From Streptomyces galbus (GTDB taxonomy: Bacteria; Actinomycetota; Actinomycetes; Streptomycetales; Streptomycetaceae): a stretch of DNA of 64,000 bases. This document shows, piece after piece, positions 1-10,683 of the stretch (position 1 is the stretch's first letter; each line of letters starts with the position of its first letter). The notes beneath the pieces are model-generated. The model searched no databases. It was not told where the DNA came from and saw nothing but the letters and a program-made list of their open reading frames with translations. The translations under genes were made by a program, and so were the position numbers. Location: positions 152,912 to 216,911 of the forward strand of contig NZ_SZPR01000010.1 in assembly GCF_005280195.1 (NCBI RefSeq), in the 5' to 3' direction.

Positions 1-741
1 GACGTCGTACGGCTCACCCCCGGCACCGCGTACGCCTTCACCGTGCGCGCCCGGGACGGCGGGGGCCGGCTCGGCCCGCCCAGCCGCGAGGTGCGCGCCA
101 CCACGCCGGCGGCCACGGCCGCCGACCGCGCCGCGCCCACCCGGCCCGGCGGGGTCGAGGGCCGCGCGGTGGGCGCGACGGCCGTGCAGCTGTCCTGGTC
201 CGCCGCCACCGACGACCGCGCGGTGGTGTCGTACGACGTCTGCCAGGGCGGCACGAGGATCCACAGCGTCGGCGGCAACCAGACGGCGACCGTCGTCACC
301 GGGCTGCGGCCCGGCACCCGCTACTCCTTCACCGTGCGGGCCAGGGACGCCGCCGACAACGTCTCCGCCGCCGGGCCCGCCGTCCGGCTGACGACCCCGC
401 CCGGCACCGGCGCCGCCGACCGGGACACCGCGCCCGCCGGTTTCCGCGCGACCACCCACCGGGCGGACGGGGCGTACTACCTCGACCTGGCCTGGGTACC
501 GCCGCGGGTGGACGGGCCGGTCACCGAGTACGAGATCCGGCTCGACGGCCGCCGTGCCACCTCGCTCGTGTGGGGCGGCGCCGCGCCCCGCGACACGGCC
601 TCCTACAGCTTCTACCTCGGCGAGGAGACCGGGCGGACGGTGCGGGTGCGGCTGCGGGCACGGCTGCCCGACGGCACCTGGGGCGCCCTGTCGGCCGAGC
701 GCTCGGTGACCACCGGGACCACGGGACCCGGCGCGGGCTGA
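1..741 (+). CDS. Fibronectin type III domain protein, C-terminal part (5' end outside window)
   Basis: The frame is open from base 1 and ends at the TGA at 739-741, so only about 246 C-terminal residues are visible. They contain the end of one FnIII module, one complete module (the motif PGTRYSFTVRARD is characteristic, and a near copy, PGTAYAFTVRARD, begins at about residue 7), and a third module-like segment. In Streptomyces such modules usually link catalytic and carbohydrate-binding domains of secreted glycosidases, or occur in secreted proteins of unknown function. The catalytic part, if any, lies upstream, so the activity cannot be named. A hairpin follows the stop (785-818). Confidence 0.85.
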   Translation, partial: DVVRLTPGTAYAFTVRARDGGGRLGPPSREVRATTPAATAADRAAPTRPGGVEGRAVGATAVQLSWSAATDDRAVVSYDVCQGGTRIHSVGGNQTATVVTGLRPGTRYSFTVRARDAADNVSAAGPAVRLTTPPGTGAADRDTAPAGFRATTHRADGAYYLDLAWVPPRVDGPVTEYEIRLDGRRATSLVWGGAAPRDTASYSFYLGEETGRTVRVRLRARLPDGTWGALSAERSVTTGTTGPGAG

Positions 742-784
742 CCGGCCCGCACCGGTCCGCCGGAGCGGGTCCGTCACCCGGCCG

Positions 785-818
785 GGTGCCGTCCGGGTGC
801 GGGAGGGCGGACGGCACC
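785..818 (+). terminator. Hairpin downstream of the FnIII gene
   Basis: An 11-bp perfect stem (785-795 with 808-818) and a 12-nt loop lie 44 nt after the FnIII stop codon. There is no U-tract, which is usual for Streptomyces terminators. It may instead act in the leader of the next gene. Confidence 0.5.
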
Positions 819-905
819 GTTGGCTGGCACCGAGGCAGCACGGGCGTACCCGATCCTCGGCGGCGCAAGGGATGTACCGCCAACCGTGCCGCCGGAGGAC
901 ATCCG

Positions 906-1448
906 ATGACCGACTCACGTCTTCTCGTCCGCTCCGCACTCACCGTGGCAGCCGCCGCCGCGCTGCCCCTCGCCCTGACCGCCGGCCCGGCCGCCGCCCG
1001 GGCGCAGGGGATCTCCGTGAGCACGGTGGGCACCACCGTCTCCGTGGTCACCAGCGCCTGCACCACCCAGACCAACGGCACCTGGGGCACCGGCTCGCTG
1101 CTCAGCAGCGGTCAGACGTCGTTCGCGCAGGGGCGGCAGGTGGCCCTGTCGGGCACCTCCGTCAGCCAGTCGGCGGCCTGGTCGAACGTCAGCCCCGGCA
1201 CCTACAGCGTCATCGTCACCTGCGCCAACGGCACCACGGCCGGCACCCAGTCGGTCATCGTGTCGGCCCCCGTCACCCGCACACCCACGCCGACGGCCTC
1301 GGCCTCGCGCGGGGTGATGGGCGGCTCGGGCGGCTCCGTCCGCGACTACGGCACCGTCACCCTGGCGGCCGGCGGCACGCTGGTGGGCGCGGGTGTCATC
1401 GCGGCGGCGTGGTTCCTGCGCCGTCGCTCGAAGCCGTACCGCCTGTGA
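906..1448 (+). CDS. Secreted, C-terminally membrane-anchored small protein
   Basis: This is a 180-residue protein. The ATG at 906 has GGAGG at 894-898. Residues 1-34 form a signal peptide (RS, then an Ala/Leu-rich core ending AAARAQG). A Thr/Ser-rich extracellular part has two Cys about 30 residues in from the mature start and near position 105. The C-terminus is a glycine-rich hydrophobic helix (about 148-170) followed by the positive tail RRRSKPYRL. That is the plan of a sortase substrate, but I see no LPxTG-type motif, so it is probably simply membrane-anchored. Function is unknown. Its 3' end overlaps the convergent padR gene by 53 bp. Confidence 0.8.
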   Translation: MTDSRLLVRSALTVAAAAALPLALTAGPAAARAQGISVSTVGTTVSVVTSACTTQTNGTWGTGSLLSSGQTSFAQGRQVALSGTSVSQSAAWSNVSPGTYSVIVTCANGTTAGTQSVIVSAPVTRTPTPTASASRGVMGGSGGSVRDYGTVTLAAGGTLVGAGVIAAAWFLRRRSKPYRL

Positions 1449-1986
1449 CCTCGGACAGGCCGGCGACCTCGGCGAGCGCGTGGGCGAGCCACCGCGTCCA
1501 GAAGGTCTCCAGGTCGATGCCCGCGCGCAGCACCAGGTGACGCAGCCGGTCCTCGGGGCCGTCCCGGCCGGGCGGGAAGTCGCGCCGCTCGATCTCCTCG
1601 TACTCGGCCAACTGCCGCCGGTGCAGGTCGAGGTGGCGGCCCAGGTCGGCCTCCAGGCCCGCGGTGCCGACCACGGCGGCCGCGCGCAGCCGCAGCAGCA
1701 GCGCGTCCCGCTGCGGCTTGGGGTCCTGCCCGGCCGCGGTCCAGCGGGCCAGTTCGGCGCGGCCGGCGGGCAGGACCTCGTAGGCCTTCTTCTGCCCGCG
1801 GGCCGGCTGCTCGGACGGCAGGGCCCGGATGAGGCCGTCGGACTCCAGCTTCCCCAGCTCGCGGTAGATCTGCTGGTGCGTGGCCGACCAGAAGTACCCG
1901 ATCGACCGGTCGAACCGGCGGGTCAGCTCCAGCCCCGACGACGGCTTCTCGAGCAGGGCGGTGAGGATCGCGTGCGGGAGTGACAT
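1396..1986 (-). CDS. PadR family transcriptional regulator
   Basis: A 196-residue protein starting with ATG (1984-1986). The N-terminal winged helix (about 1-75) opens MSLPHAILTALLEKPSSG, followed by the PadR hallmark SATHQQIYRELGKLE. The C-terminal part is the helical Vir_reg/AphA-type dimerisation arm with FPPGRDGPEDRLRHLVLRAG. PadR proteins repress nearby genes and release DNA on binding phenolics, drugs or fatty-acid-like ligands. The start lies 37 nt downstream of fadH on the same strand, so the two are probably one transcript and PadR may govern fadH. The ligand is unknown. Confidence 0.9.
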   Translation of the reverse strand: MSLPHAILTALLEKPSSGLELTRRFDRSIGYFWSATHQQIYRELGKLESDGLIRALPSEQPARGQKKAYEVLPAGRAELARWTAAGQDPKPQRDALLLRLRAAAVVGTAGLEADLGRHLDLHRRQLAEYEEIERRDFPPGRDGPEDRLRHLVLRAGIDLETFWTRWLAHALAEVAGLSEVTGGTASSDGAGTTPPR

Positions 1987-2023
1987 GGCCTCATCCTAGG
2001 GACGGCCGCTGCACGGACCGGCC

Positions 2024-4538
<2,515 letters not shown>

Positions 4539-4963
4539 CGTGAACGCTCCTCTCGTGACGGTGACGCGCACCGCGAGTTCCCCACGAGCGGCACCGCATC
4601 CCCCGGACGCGGCACTTTTCGGTCCGGGGCGCCGGGGACGGCCCGACGGAAGAGCGCGCTCGGCGCCGAGCCGCGTCCGCGCCGGAGGCACAGGCCGGAC
4701 GCCGGACGCCGCGGGGCGCGGGAGAGCCCGTCGACCAAGTGACGTGGGCCCGCCGGTGCCCGGGCACGGCACCGAGCGGCATCAGCTCCGGAGGACAGGC
4801 CGACGCCGGGTGCGGGACGGCCGGAGGGCCGAGAGGCCGGGGCCGGCCAGCCACGGGATGCCCGCCGGCCGGCCGGCGGGCAAGGCGCCGCGCCGTGTCC
4901 GGGGCGGCGGGCGGGCCGGGCGCCGGGAGCCCGAGGGTTCGGCCCGCCCTGGCCGCCCGGGGG
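4539..4963. other. Intergenic stretch without a convincing gene
   Basis: 425 bp between a leftward start (4538) and a leftward stop (4964). It should contain the promoter of the 122-aa gene and the terminator of the secreted-protein gene (hairpin 4859-4882). Open frames here are unsupported by ribosome sites or recognisable protein patterns. Confidence 0.6.
4859..4882 (-). terminator. 24-bp perfect palindrome, terminator of the secreted-protein gene
   Basis: A perfect inverted repeat (TGCCCGCCGG core, 10-bp stem, 4-nt loop) lies 82 nt past the stop of the leftward gene ending at 4964. It is the strongest hairpin in this gap. Confidence 0.6.
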
Positions 4964-5848
4964 TCAGCGGCGCGTGAAGCGGTACGTCTTGCTGTCCGTG
5001 AGGACGCAGAAGCCCGGGGAGACCACGATCACCCGCAGGGTGCCGGTGCGGCGGTCGTAGTCGATGCCCTCGGCCTCGAAGCCGCCCGAGCAGCCGCTGC
5101 GCAGGGGAAGCTGGCGCAGGGCCGTGACGTGCCCGGTGACGTCCGAGGAGCCGGGCTGCGCCGAGAGGTCGACCTGCAGCAGTGGCTTGGTCATGCCGAA
5201 CAGGGACCCCTCGGGGTCGTCGGAGGAGCACAGCAGGGTCGTCGGGCCGGAGAAGTCGCAGCCCTGCACGTCGCGGACGGCGTGGTCGAGGCGGACCGTG
5301 GACGCCTGCGGCAGGTTCGCCGACGGCGAGGTGCCCGCGTTGACGCCGGGGGTGGGGAAGACCAGCAGCCGCGTCATGGTGCCCCACTCCCCCGCGAGCA
5401 TCCACTGGCCGTCGGGCGAGATCGCCACCCAGGAGTTGTTCAGGGCCTCGCCGGGGCTGAGCGCGTGCACGTACTCCGACCAGCCGCCGCCGGGCGCCTG
5501 CACGCGGAACATCTTCGAGGTGCCCGAGTCCTGTTGGTAGGGCTCGACGTAGTAGCCGTTGTACGAGGCGTCGGGGTCGCCGACGTGGTTCCAGCCGCGG
5601 ACCGACAGGCCGACCGGGATGGTACCGATGCCGGTGTACCGGTTGGGGCTGCCCGCCGGCACCTCGACGGAGGTCAGGCCCTGGCTCTCGGTCAGCGGGT
5701 CGGCGCGGTCGGAGCCGACCTCGGTCCAGGTGTCCGCCGCCGCGGCGGGCGGGGCCGCGGACAGGGCGGCGGCGGCCGCGGTGGCCAGGACGACGAGCGC
5801 GGTGCGGGCCGCGTGACGACGGCGGCGGCGGGCAGGGCGCAGGGGCAT
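4964..5848 (-). CDS. Secreted protein of unknown function with WD/beta-propeller-like repeats
   Basis: A 294-residue protein with ATG at 5846-5848. Residues 1-38 form a signal peptide: an Arg-rich n-region (RPARRRRRHAAR), a Leu/Ala core and cleavage near AAAADT. The mature part contains phrases such as WVAISPDGQWMLAGEW, TTLLCSSDDP and GIDYDRRTGTLRVIVVSPGFC. These resemble blade repeats of a beta-propeller, as in SMP-30/esterase-like secreted proteins, with several Cys that may form disulfides. No enzyme motif is certain. It is transcribed divergently from the PP2C phosphatase gene. Confidence 0.75.
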   Translation of the reverse strand: MPLRPARRRRRHAARTALVVLATAAAAALSAAPPAAAADTWTEVGSDRADPLTESQGLTSVEVPAGSPNRYTGIGTIPVGLSVRGWNHVGDPDASYNGYYVEPYQQDSGTSKMFRVQAPGGGWSEYVHALSPGEALNNSWVAISPDGQWMLAGEWGTMTRLLVFPTPGVNAGTSPSANLPQASTVRLDHAVRDVQGCDFSGPTTLLCSSDDPEGSLFGMTKPLLQVDLSAQPGSSDVTGHVTALRQLPLRSGCSGGFEAEGIDYDRRTGTLRVIVVSPGFCVLTDSKTYRFTRR

Positions 5849-6096
5849 GGGCCGACTCCTCGACAGGGGGGTGGGTGGCGCGGGTCGGCGCACAGTCTGG
5901 CGGTGTTCGGTAGTCATGTACAGACCAACCGGGTGGACGCGGGCGGTCCGATCGGCGAACGGCGCCCGTCCTCGTCCCGGGGGAGGATGGAGGACGGCAC
6001 GCAAGGCATGGGAGAACAGGGTTGGGCGCGGTAGAACAGGGGGAGTCGGCACGGGGGACGGCGTGCCGCGGCGACAGTGCGGAGGCGGTGCGTGGC

Positions 6097-8157
6097 ATGA
6101 GTGCAGCCGAACCGGCGGCGGCCGGCGGCCCCATACGGCCCGGTGGCCTCCTCGACGTCCTGAACGTGGCCTCGGTGGTCCTGGACGCGCGGGGGCGCAT
6201 CGTGCTGTGGAGCCCCCAGGCCGAGGCCCTGTTCGGCTACCCGGCGCAGGAGGCGCTGGGCCGCTACGCCGCGCAGGTGATGGTGCACGAGCGGCACGTC
6301 GAGCTGGTCGTGAAGCTGTTCGCCGACGTCGTGGAGACCGGCCGCAGCTGGGCCGGCGCCTTCCCGATCCGCCGCAAGGACGGCAGCACCCGGCTGATCG
6401 AGTTCCGCAACATGCGGCTCCTGGACGACCACGGCGACGTCTACGCCCTCGGCCTGGCCGCCGACCGGCCGACACTGCGCCAGGTGGAGCAGGACCTCGC
6501 GCTCTCCACCCGTCTGGTCTCACAGTCACCGGTCGGGCTCGCCGTCCTCGACACCGACCTGCGGTACGTGTCCGTCAACCCGGCGCTGGAGCGCATCGAC
6601 GGCGTCGCGGCCGACGCGCACCTGGGCCGCACGCTGCGCGAGGTGGTGCCCCTGCTGGACGCCGACGCCCTGGAGGAGGCGGCCCGCCGGGTGCTGCGCA
6701 CCGGTGAGCCGGTCGTCGACCGCGCCACGGTGGGGCGCACCCCGGCGGACCCGGACGAGGACCACGCCTGGTCGATGTCGCTGTACCGGCTGGAGGACGC
6801 CCGCGGCGCCGTGCTGGGCGTGGCGGTGTCCGTCGTGGACGTCACCGAACAGCACCGGGCCGGCGTCGAGGCCGAGGCGGCCCGCCGGCGCCTCGCCCTC
6901 ATCGCGGACGCCTCGGCCCGCATCGGCACCACGCTCGACCTGGAGCGCACCGCCCGCGAGCTGGCCGACGTGGCCGTGCCGGAACTCGCCGACGTGGCCG
7001 CCGTGGACCTGCTGGACGCGGTCGTCGCGGGCCGTCCCGGGACCTTCGGACCGACCGAGTCGGCCGTCATCCGCGCGCTGGCCGTGCGCGCGTACGCCTC
7101 CCCCGAGGCGCTCGCCGCGGCCGACCCGCCCGGCCAGGTCGCCCGCTACGGACCCGACCGGCTGGTCACCGAGTGCGTGCGCACGGGCAGTCCGGTGCTG
7201 GTGCCCGAGGTGGCCGACGACGACTACGTGCGCATCGCCCGCTCCCCCGACGCGGCCGTGCTGCTGCGCCGGTCGGGCGTCCACTCCTACCTGGCCGTGC
7301 CGCTCATCGCACGCGGCGAGGTGCTCGGCGCCCTGGACCTCAAGCGGACCGTCAACCCCGAGCCCTTCACCGAGGACGACCTGCTGCTCGCCCGGGAACT
7401 GGCGGCGCGCGCGGCCGTGCAGATCGACAACGCCCGCTGGTACCAGAACGCCCGCACCACCGCGCTCACCCTCCAGCGCAGCCTGCTGCCCAGCCACCCG
7501 CCGGTCACCGGCGGCCTGGAGGTGGCCTCCCGCTACCAGCCGGCCGGGGCCACCATCGAGGTCGGCGGCGACTGGTTCGACGTGATCCCGCTGGACGGCG
7601 GGCGGACCGCGCTGGTCGTCGGCGACGTGATGGGCAGCGGCATCGACGCCGCCGCCACGATGGGCCGGCTGCGCACCGCGACCACGACGCTGGCCTCGCT
7701 CGGCCTGGATCCGGCCGTGCTGCTCGAGCACCTCGACCGCATCACCTCCGGCCTCGACCACTCCATCGCCACCTGTGTCTACGTCGTCCACGACCCGGAG
7801 CTGGGCCAGTGCCGGATCGCCAACGCCGGTCACCTGCCGCCGGTGCGGCTGCGCGCCGGCCGGGCGCCCGAACTGCTGGACCTGCCCACGGGGGCGCCGC
7901 TCGGGGTGGGCGGGGTGCCGTTCGCCACGACCACCGTCGACTTCGCCCCCGGTGACCGGCTGGTGCTGTACACCGACGGGCTGGTGGAGACCCGCCGGCA
8001 CTCCCTCGACGAGCGGCTGGACGCCCTGCTCGCCCTGCTGGACGGGCCCGGCCGGCCGCTGGAGGAGCTGTGCGACCTGCTCCTGCGCACGCTGCACCAG
8101 CCCGACAACCACGACGACGTGGCCCTGCTCGTGGCCCGCGCCCGCGAGCGCGGCTGA
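6097..8157 (+). CDS. PAS-PAS-GAF-PP2C (SpoIIE/RsbU-type) phosphatase
   Basis: A 686-residue protein from ATG 6097, with GGAGG at 6081-6085; an in-frame TTG at 6022 is less likely. Order: PAS (about 18-125, VVLDARGRIVLWSPQAEALFGY), PAS (about 140-255, ending VVDVTEQHRAG), GAF (about 265-455), and a PP2C-like SpoIIE domain (about 470-684) with the metal-binding motif GGDWFDVIPLDGG and the C-terminal NHDDVALLVAR. This family dephosphorylates anti-anti-sigma factors, releasing stress or development sigma factors, with PAS/GAF as sensors. No kinase or anti-sigma gene is adjacent, so the partner is unknown. It appears cytosolic, as there is no membrane segment. Confidence 0.93.
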   Translation: MSAAEPAAAGGPIRPGGLLDVLNVASVVLDARGRIVLWSPQAEALFGYPAQEALGRYAAQVMVHERHVELVVKLFADVVETGRSWAGAFPIRRKDGSTRLIEFRNMRLLDDHGDVYALGLAADRPTLRQVEQDLALSTRLVSQSPVGLAVLDTDLRYVSVNPALERIDGVAADAHLGRTLREVVPLLDADALEEAARRVLRTGEPVVDRATVGRTPADPDEDHAWSMSLYRLEDARGAVLGVAVSVVDVTEQHRAGVEAEAARRRLALIADASARIGTTLDLERTARELADVAVPELADVAAVDLLDAVVAGRPGTFGPTESAVIRALAVRAYASPEALAAADPPGQVARYGPDRLVTECVRTGSPVLVPEVADDDYVRIARSPDAAVLLRRSGVHSYLAVPLIARGEVLGALDLKRTVNPEPFTEDDLLLARELAARAAVQIDNARWYQNARTTALTLQRSLLPSHPPVTGGLEVASRYQPAGATIEVGGDWFDVIPLDGGRTALVVGDVMGSGIDAAATMGRLRTATTTLASLGLDPAVLLEHLDRITSGLDHSIATCVYVVHDPELGQCRIANAGHLPPVRLRAGRAPELLDLPTGAPLGVGGVPFATTTVDFAPGDRLVLYTDGLVETRRHSLDERLDALLALLDGPGRPLEELCDLLLRTLHQPDNHDDVALLVARARERG

Positions 8158-8283
8158 CGCGGACGGAGCGGCCCTCGCGGTGCGTCCGGTTCACAGGCAT
8201 TTGTTACGTCGTCCTTACCCCGCCGCCCGGACAATCACAGGGAGGGGTGGGCCGTGTCGTCGGGCCGAGGAAGGTGAGCCGTG

Positions 8284-9036
8284 ATGCAGGAGCCGGAGCG
8301 GGAGCACAGCAGCGGCGGTGCCCGGGACGAGGGCGGTGGTGGTGTGCCGCCCGGGGCGGAGGTGCTCGCCTCCGGGCCGCCCGGGCGCCCCTCGCCGTCG
8401 GGGCGGTGGCGGGGCGGCTCGCGGCGGGGCCGCGCGGTGGTCGCGGCCGCCACGGTCGCCGTGCTCGGCCTGGGCGGCACGGTCGCCTACGCCGCGACGT
8501 CGGGCGGCTCCGGCGGCGGCACGGCACCGGCCGCCCCGGGCTCCTCCTCGGCGCCGTCGCCCGACCGGCACGGGCGCGGGCCGTGGTCCGGCTTCGGCGG
8601 GAACGGGGTGCACGGCGAGGCGACCGTGAAGGACCCGGACTCGGGCGACTGGATCGTCCGCACCTGGCAGCGCGGCACCGTCGAGGGAACGGACGGCGGC
8701 CGGGTCACCGTGAAGAGCGAGGACGGCGCCTCGTGGACCTGGACGGTCGGCAAGGACACGACCGTCCGCCGGGAGGGGGGCTCCGCCACCGGGGCCGGCG
8801 CCCTGAAGAAGGGCGACAGCGTCCTGGTCGTCGGCACCCGGGACGGCGACACGAGGACCGCCGACCGCGTGCTCTCCGGCACCTTCACCGAGCGCGACGA
8901 CCACGGGGACCACGGCGAGCACGGCGACAAGGACGGCAGGCACGGCCACGGTCCCTTCGGCGACCGCCCGGGGCACCGGTGGGGCGACGACGGCACGCCC
9001 TCACCGGCGCCCTCGGGCAGCGGCGCGGCCACCTGA
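8284..9036 (+). CDS. Membrane-anchored protein with DUF5666-like domain and His/Asp-rich tail
   Basis: 250 residues from ATG 8284; the GTG at 8281 immediately before it is an equally possible start, and AGGAAGG lies at 8268-8274. A basic, proline-rich cytosolic segment (1-50) is followed by a membrane helix (about 50-72, VVAAATVAVLGLGGTVAYA). The extracellular part carries a small beta domain (about 110-205: WQRGTVEGTDGGRVTVKSEDG...KKGDSVLVVGTRDGD) like the DUF5666 repeats of actinobacterial surface proteins. The end is rich in DHGDHGEHGDK-type sequence, which may bind metal. Function is unknown. Confidence 0.75.
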   Translation: MQEPEREHSSGGARDEGGGGVPPGAEVLASGPPGRPSPSGRWRGGSRRGRAVVAAATVAVLGLGGTVAYAATSGGSGGGTAPAAPGSSSAPSPDRHGRGPWSGFGGNGVHGEATVKDPDSGDWIVRTWQRGTVEGTDGGRVTVKSEDGASWTWTVGKDTTVRREGGSATGAGALKKGDSVLVVGTRDGDTRTADRVLSGTFTERDDHGDHGEHGDKDGRHGHGPFGDRPGHRWGDDGTPSPAPSGSGAAT

Positions 9037-9038
9037 CG

Positions 9039-9845
9039 TCAGTGCGCGCGCGTGCCCACCACCACGTGGGCCCAGCGGTCGTCGTCCACCGCGAGGCGGG
9101 CCGTCAGGCCGCCGGCGGTGAACGCCTCCACGGCGGCCGGTGCCTGGCGCTCGCTCGTCTCGACCAGCAGACAACCGCCGGGCGCCAGCCACCCGGACGC
9201 GCCGGCGGCCACCCGGCGCAGCACCTCGAGGCCGTCGCCACCGCCGTCCAGCGCGGCCAGCGGCTCGTGGTCGCGGGCCTCCGCCGGCAGCAGGGCCACC
9301 TCACGGGAGGGGACGTAGGGCACGTTCGCGGCGAGGATGTCCACCCGCCCGCGCAGCCGGTCCGGGAGCGGACCGAACAGGTCGCCCTCGTACACCCGCC
9401 CGCCCAGGTCCGCGAGGTTGCCGCGGGCGCAGTCCACGGCGGCCGGGTCGAGGTCGGCGGCGTGCAGCTCCACGGAGCCGAGGGCGGTGGCGAGGGCGGC
9501 GCCGACCGCGCCCGAGCCGCAGCACAGGTCGACGACCACGCGGGCGTGCGGGGCGTGCACGAGGGCCTGGTCCACCAGGAACTCCGTGCGGCGGCGGGGC
9601 ACGAAGACCCCGGGGGCGACGGTGACGCGCAGGCCGTGGAACTCGGCCCAGCCGACGACGAGTTCCAGCGGCTCGCCGTCGACACGCCGGGCGACCAGGG
9701 CGGCGGCCTCGTCGGGGGTGCGGGCGGCGGCGAGGATCAGCCGGGCCTCGTCCTCGGCGAAGACGCAGCCGGCGGCACGCAGCGCGGCGACGACGGCCTC
9801 GTGGGACGAGGGCGAGGGGGCGGGGGACGGTGACAGGGGTGGCAT
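9039..9845 (-). CDS. PrmC/HemK-related protein-glutamine N5-methyltransferase of unknown target
   Basis: A 268-residue protein with ATG at 9843-9845. An N-terminal helical substrate-binding part precedes a Rossmann methyltransferase with VVDLCCGSGAVGAALA (SAM motif I). The NPPY catalytic signature of the HemK family appears as NVPY in ILAANVPYVPSREV. That variant marks the PrmC-related subgroup whose substrate is not release factor, so I do not assign prmC. The upstream end faces the divergent marR gene with 240 bp between them. There is no strong ribosome site in front of the ATG. Confidence 0.88.
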   Translation of the reverse strand: MPPLSPSPAPSPSSHEAVVAALRAAGCVFAEDEARLILAAARTPDEAAALVARRVDGEPLELVVGWAEFHGLRVTVAPGVFVPRRRTEFLVDQALVHAPHARVVVDLCCGSGAVGAALATALGSVELHAADLDPAAVDCARGNLADLGGRVYEGDLFGPLPDRLRGRVDILAANVPYVPSREVALLPAEARDHEPLAALDGGGDGLEVLRRVAAGASGWLAPGGCLLVETSERQAPAAVEAFTAGGLTARLAVDDDRWAHVVVGTRAH

Positions 9846-10069
9846 GACAGCCGTGGGGCCTTTCGGAGGGCGAAGGGCGCTCCTACGGTCCCTGGCGCCG
9901 GCCTTCCGGGCCGTGCGGAGGGAGGAGCACCCGCTGCGGTACTGCGGTGATGGGTCCCACCTCCTCGGTTCCACCGGTGCGCGGCCTATCCGCCACCGGA
10001 CGGTCACCCTACCCCAGCGCCCCCGGCCCAACGGCCCTGCCCCGGCGGCCCGATGGGCGGCACCGCACA

Positions 10070-10084
10070 GTTGTACTATGCAAC
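10070..10084. promoter_or_regulatory. Imperfect MarR-type operator on the marR promoter
   Basis: GTTGTACTATGCAAC: the arms TTGTA and TGCAA pair with one mismatch across a 3-bp spacer. It overlaps the -10 element (TACTAT, 10074-10079) and ends one base before the marR ATG, an ideal position for autorepression. Confidence 0.5.
10074..10079 (+). promoter_or_regulatory. -10 element of a probably leaderless marR transcript
   Basis: TACTAT fits the TAnnnT consensus and ends 6 nt before the ATG at 10086. No Shine-Dalgarno sequence precedes that ATG. The -35 region is poor. Together this suggests transcription starting at the A of the start codon. Confidence 0.5.
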
Positions 10085-10085
10085 C

Positions 10086-10553
10086 ATGAGTGGTCGGTCA
10101 GGCACGGGTCGGCGCGGCGGAGACGGCGCGGGGGCGGCCGTGGAGGTCATCCAGCGGGAGATGACGGTGTTCGCCCGGCGGGCCCGGGCGGCGGCGGGCC
10201 GGATGCACCCGGAGCTGTCGCTGGTGTCGTACACGCTCCTCGGGCACCTGGAGGAGAGCGGCGGCTGCCGGGCGACCGACCTGGCCGCGCACTACGCCCT
10301 GGACAAGTCGACCGTCAGCCGTCAGGTGTCCGCGCTGGAGCGCGCGGGTCTGGTCGAGCGGCGCCCGGACCCGGAGGACCTCCGCGTGCAGGTTCTCGAC
10401 CTCACCGCGGCGGGCCGCAGCGCTCTCGCCCAGGTCACCGAGCGCCGCCGGGCGGCCTTCCGGGAGCGGCTCGCGGACTGGGACGCGGCGGACCTGGAGA
10501 GGTTCGCGGCCTACCTGGTGCGCTACAACGCCCGTCCGGCCGAGGACGACTGA
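10086..10553 (+). CDS. MarR family transcriptional regulator
   Basis: A 155-residue protein. The winged helix covers about 50-120: LLGHLEESGGCRATDLAAHYALDKSTVSRQVSALERAGLVERRPDPEDLR, the MarR recognition helix plus the DxR wing signature. Flanking helices form the dimer interface. MarR proteins are repressors relieved by small aromatic or oxidising ligands. The start codon has no ribosome site and lies directly behind a -10 element and an imperfect inverted repeat, so autoregulation of a leaderless transcript is likely. It is divergent from the PrmC-like gene. Confidence 0.92.
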   Translation: MSGRSGTGRRGGDGAGAAVEVIQREMTVFARRARAAAGRMHPELSLVSYTLLGHLEESGGCRATDLAAHYALDKSTVSRQVSALERAGLVERRPDPEDLRVQVLDLTAAGRSALAQVTERRRAAFRERLADWDAADLERFAAYLVRYNARPAEDD

Positions 10554-10589
10554 GCCGGCACCGTGCGCTCACGGGGCAGGCCCGGACAC

Positions 10590-10613
10590 CCGGGTGCCTC
10601 AGGGGACACCCGG
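10590..10613. terminator. Hairpin between convergent marR and GNAT genes
   Basis: A 7-bp perfect stem CCGGGTG/CACCCGG with a 10-nt loop, 37 nt after the marR stop, inside a CACCCGG-rich tract. It may serve both strands. Confidence 0.4.
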
Positions 10614-10683
10614 CTCCCTCGGCGGGCGCCCGGGGTCCCTCGCGGAGGGCCCGAGGCCCCTCCGAAGGCGCCCGGGTGCGCGG

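Noticed and set aside
906..1448. Sortase-anchored protein
   Set aside because: Hydrophobic helix and positive tail are present, but no LPxTG/LAxTG-type motif precedes them.
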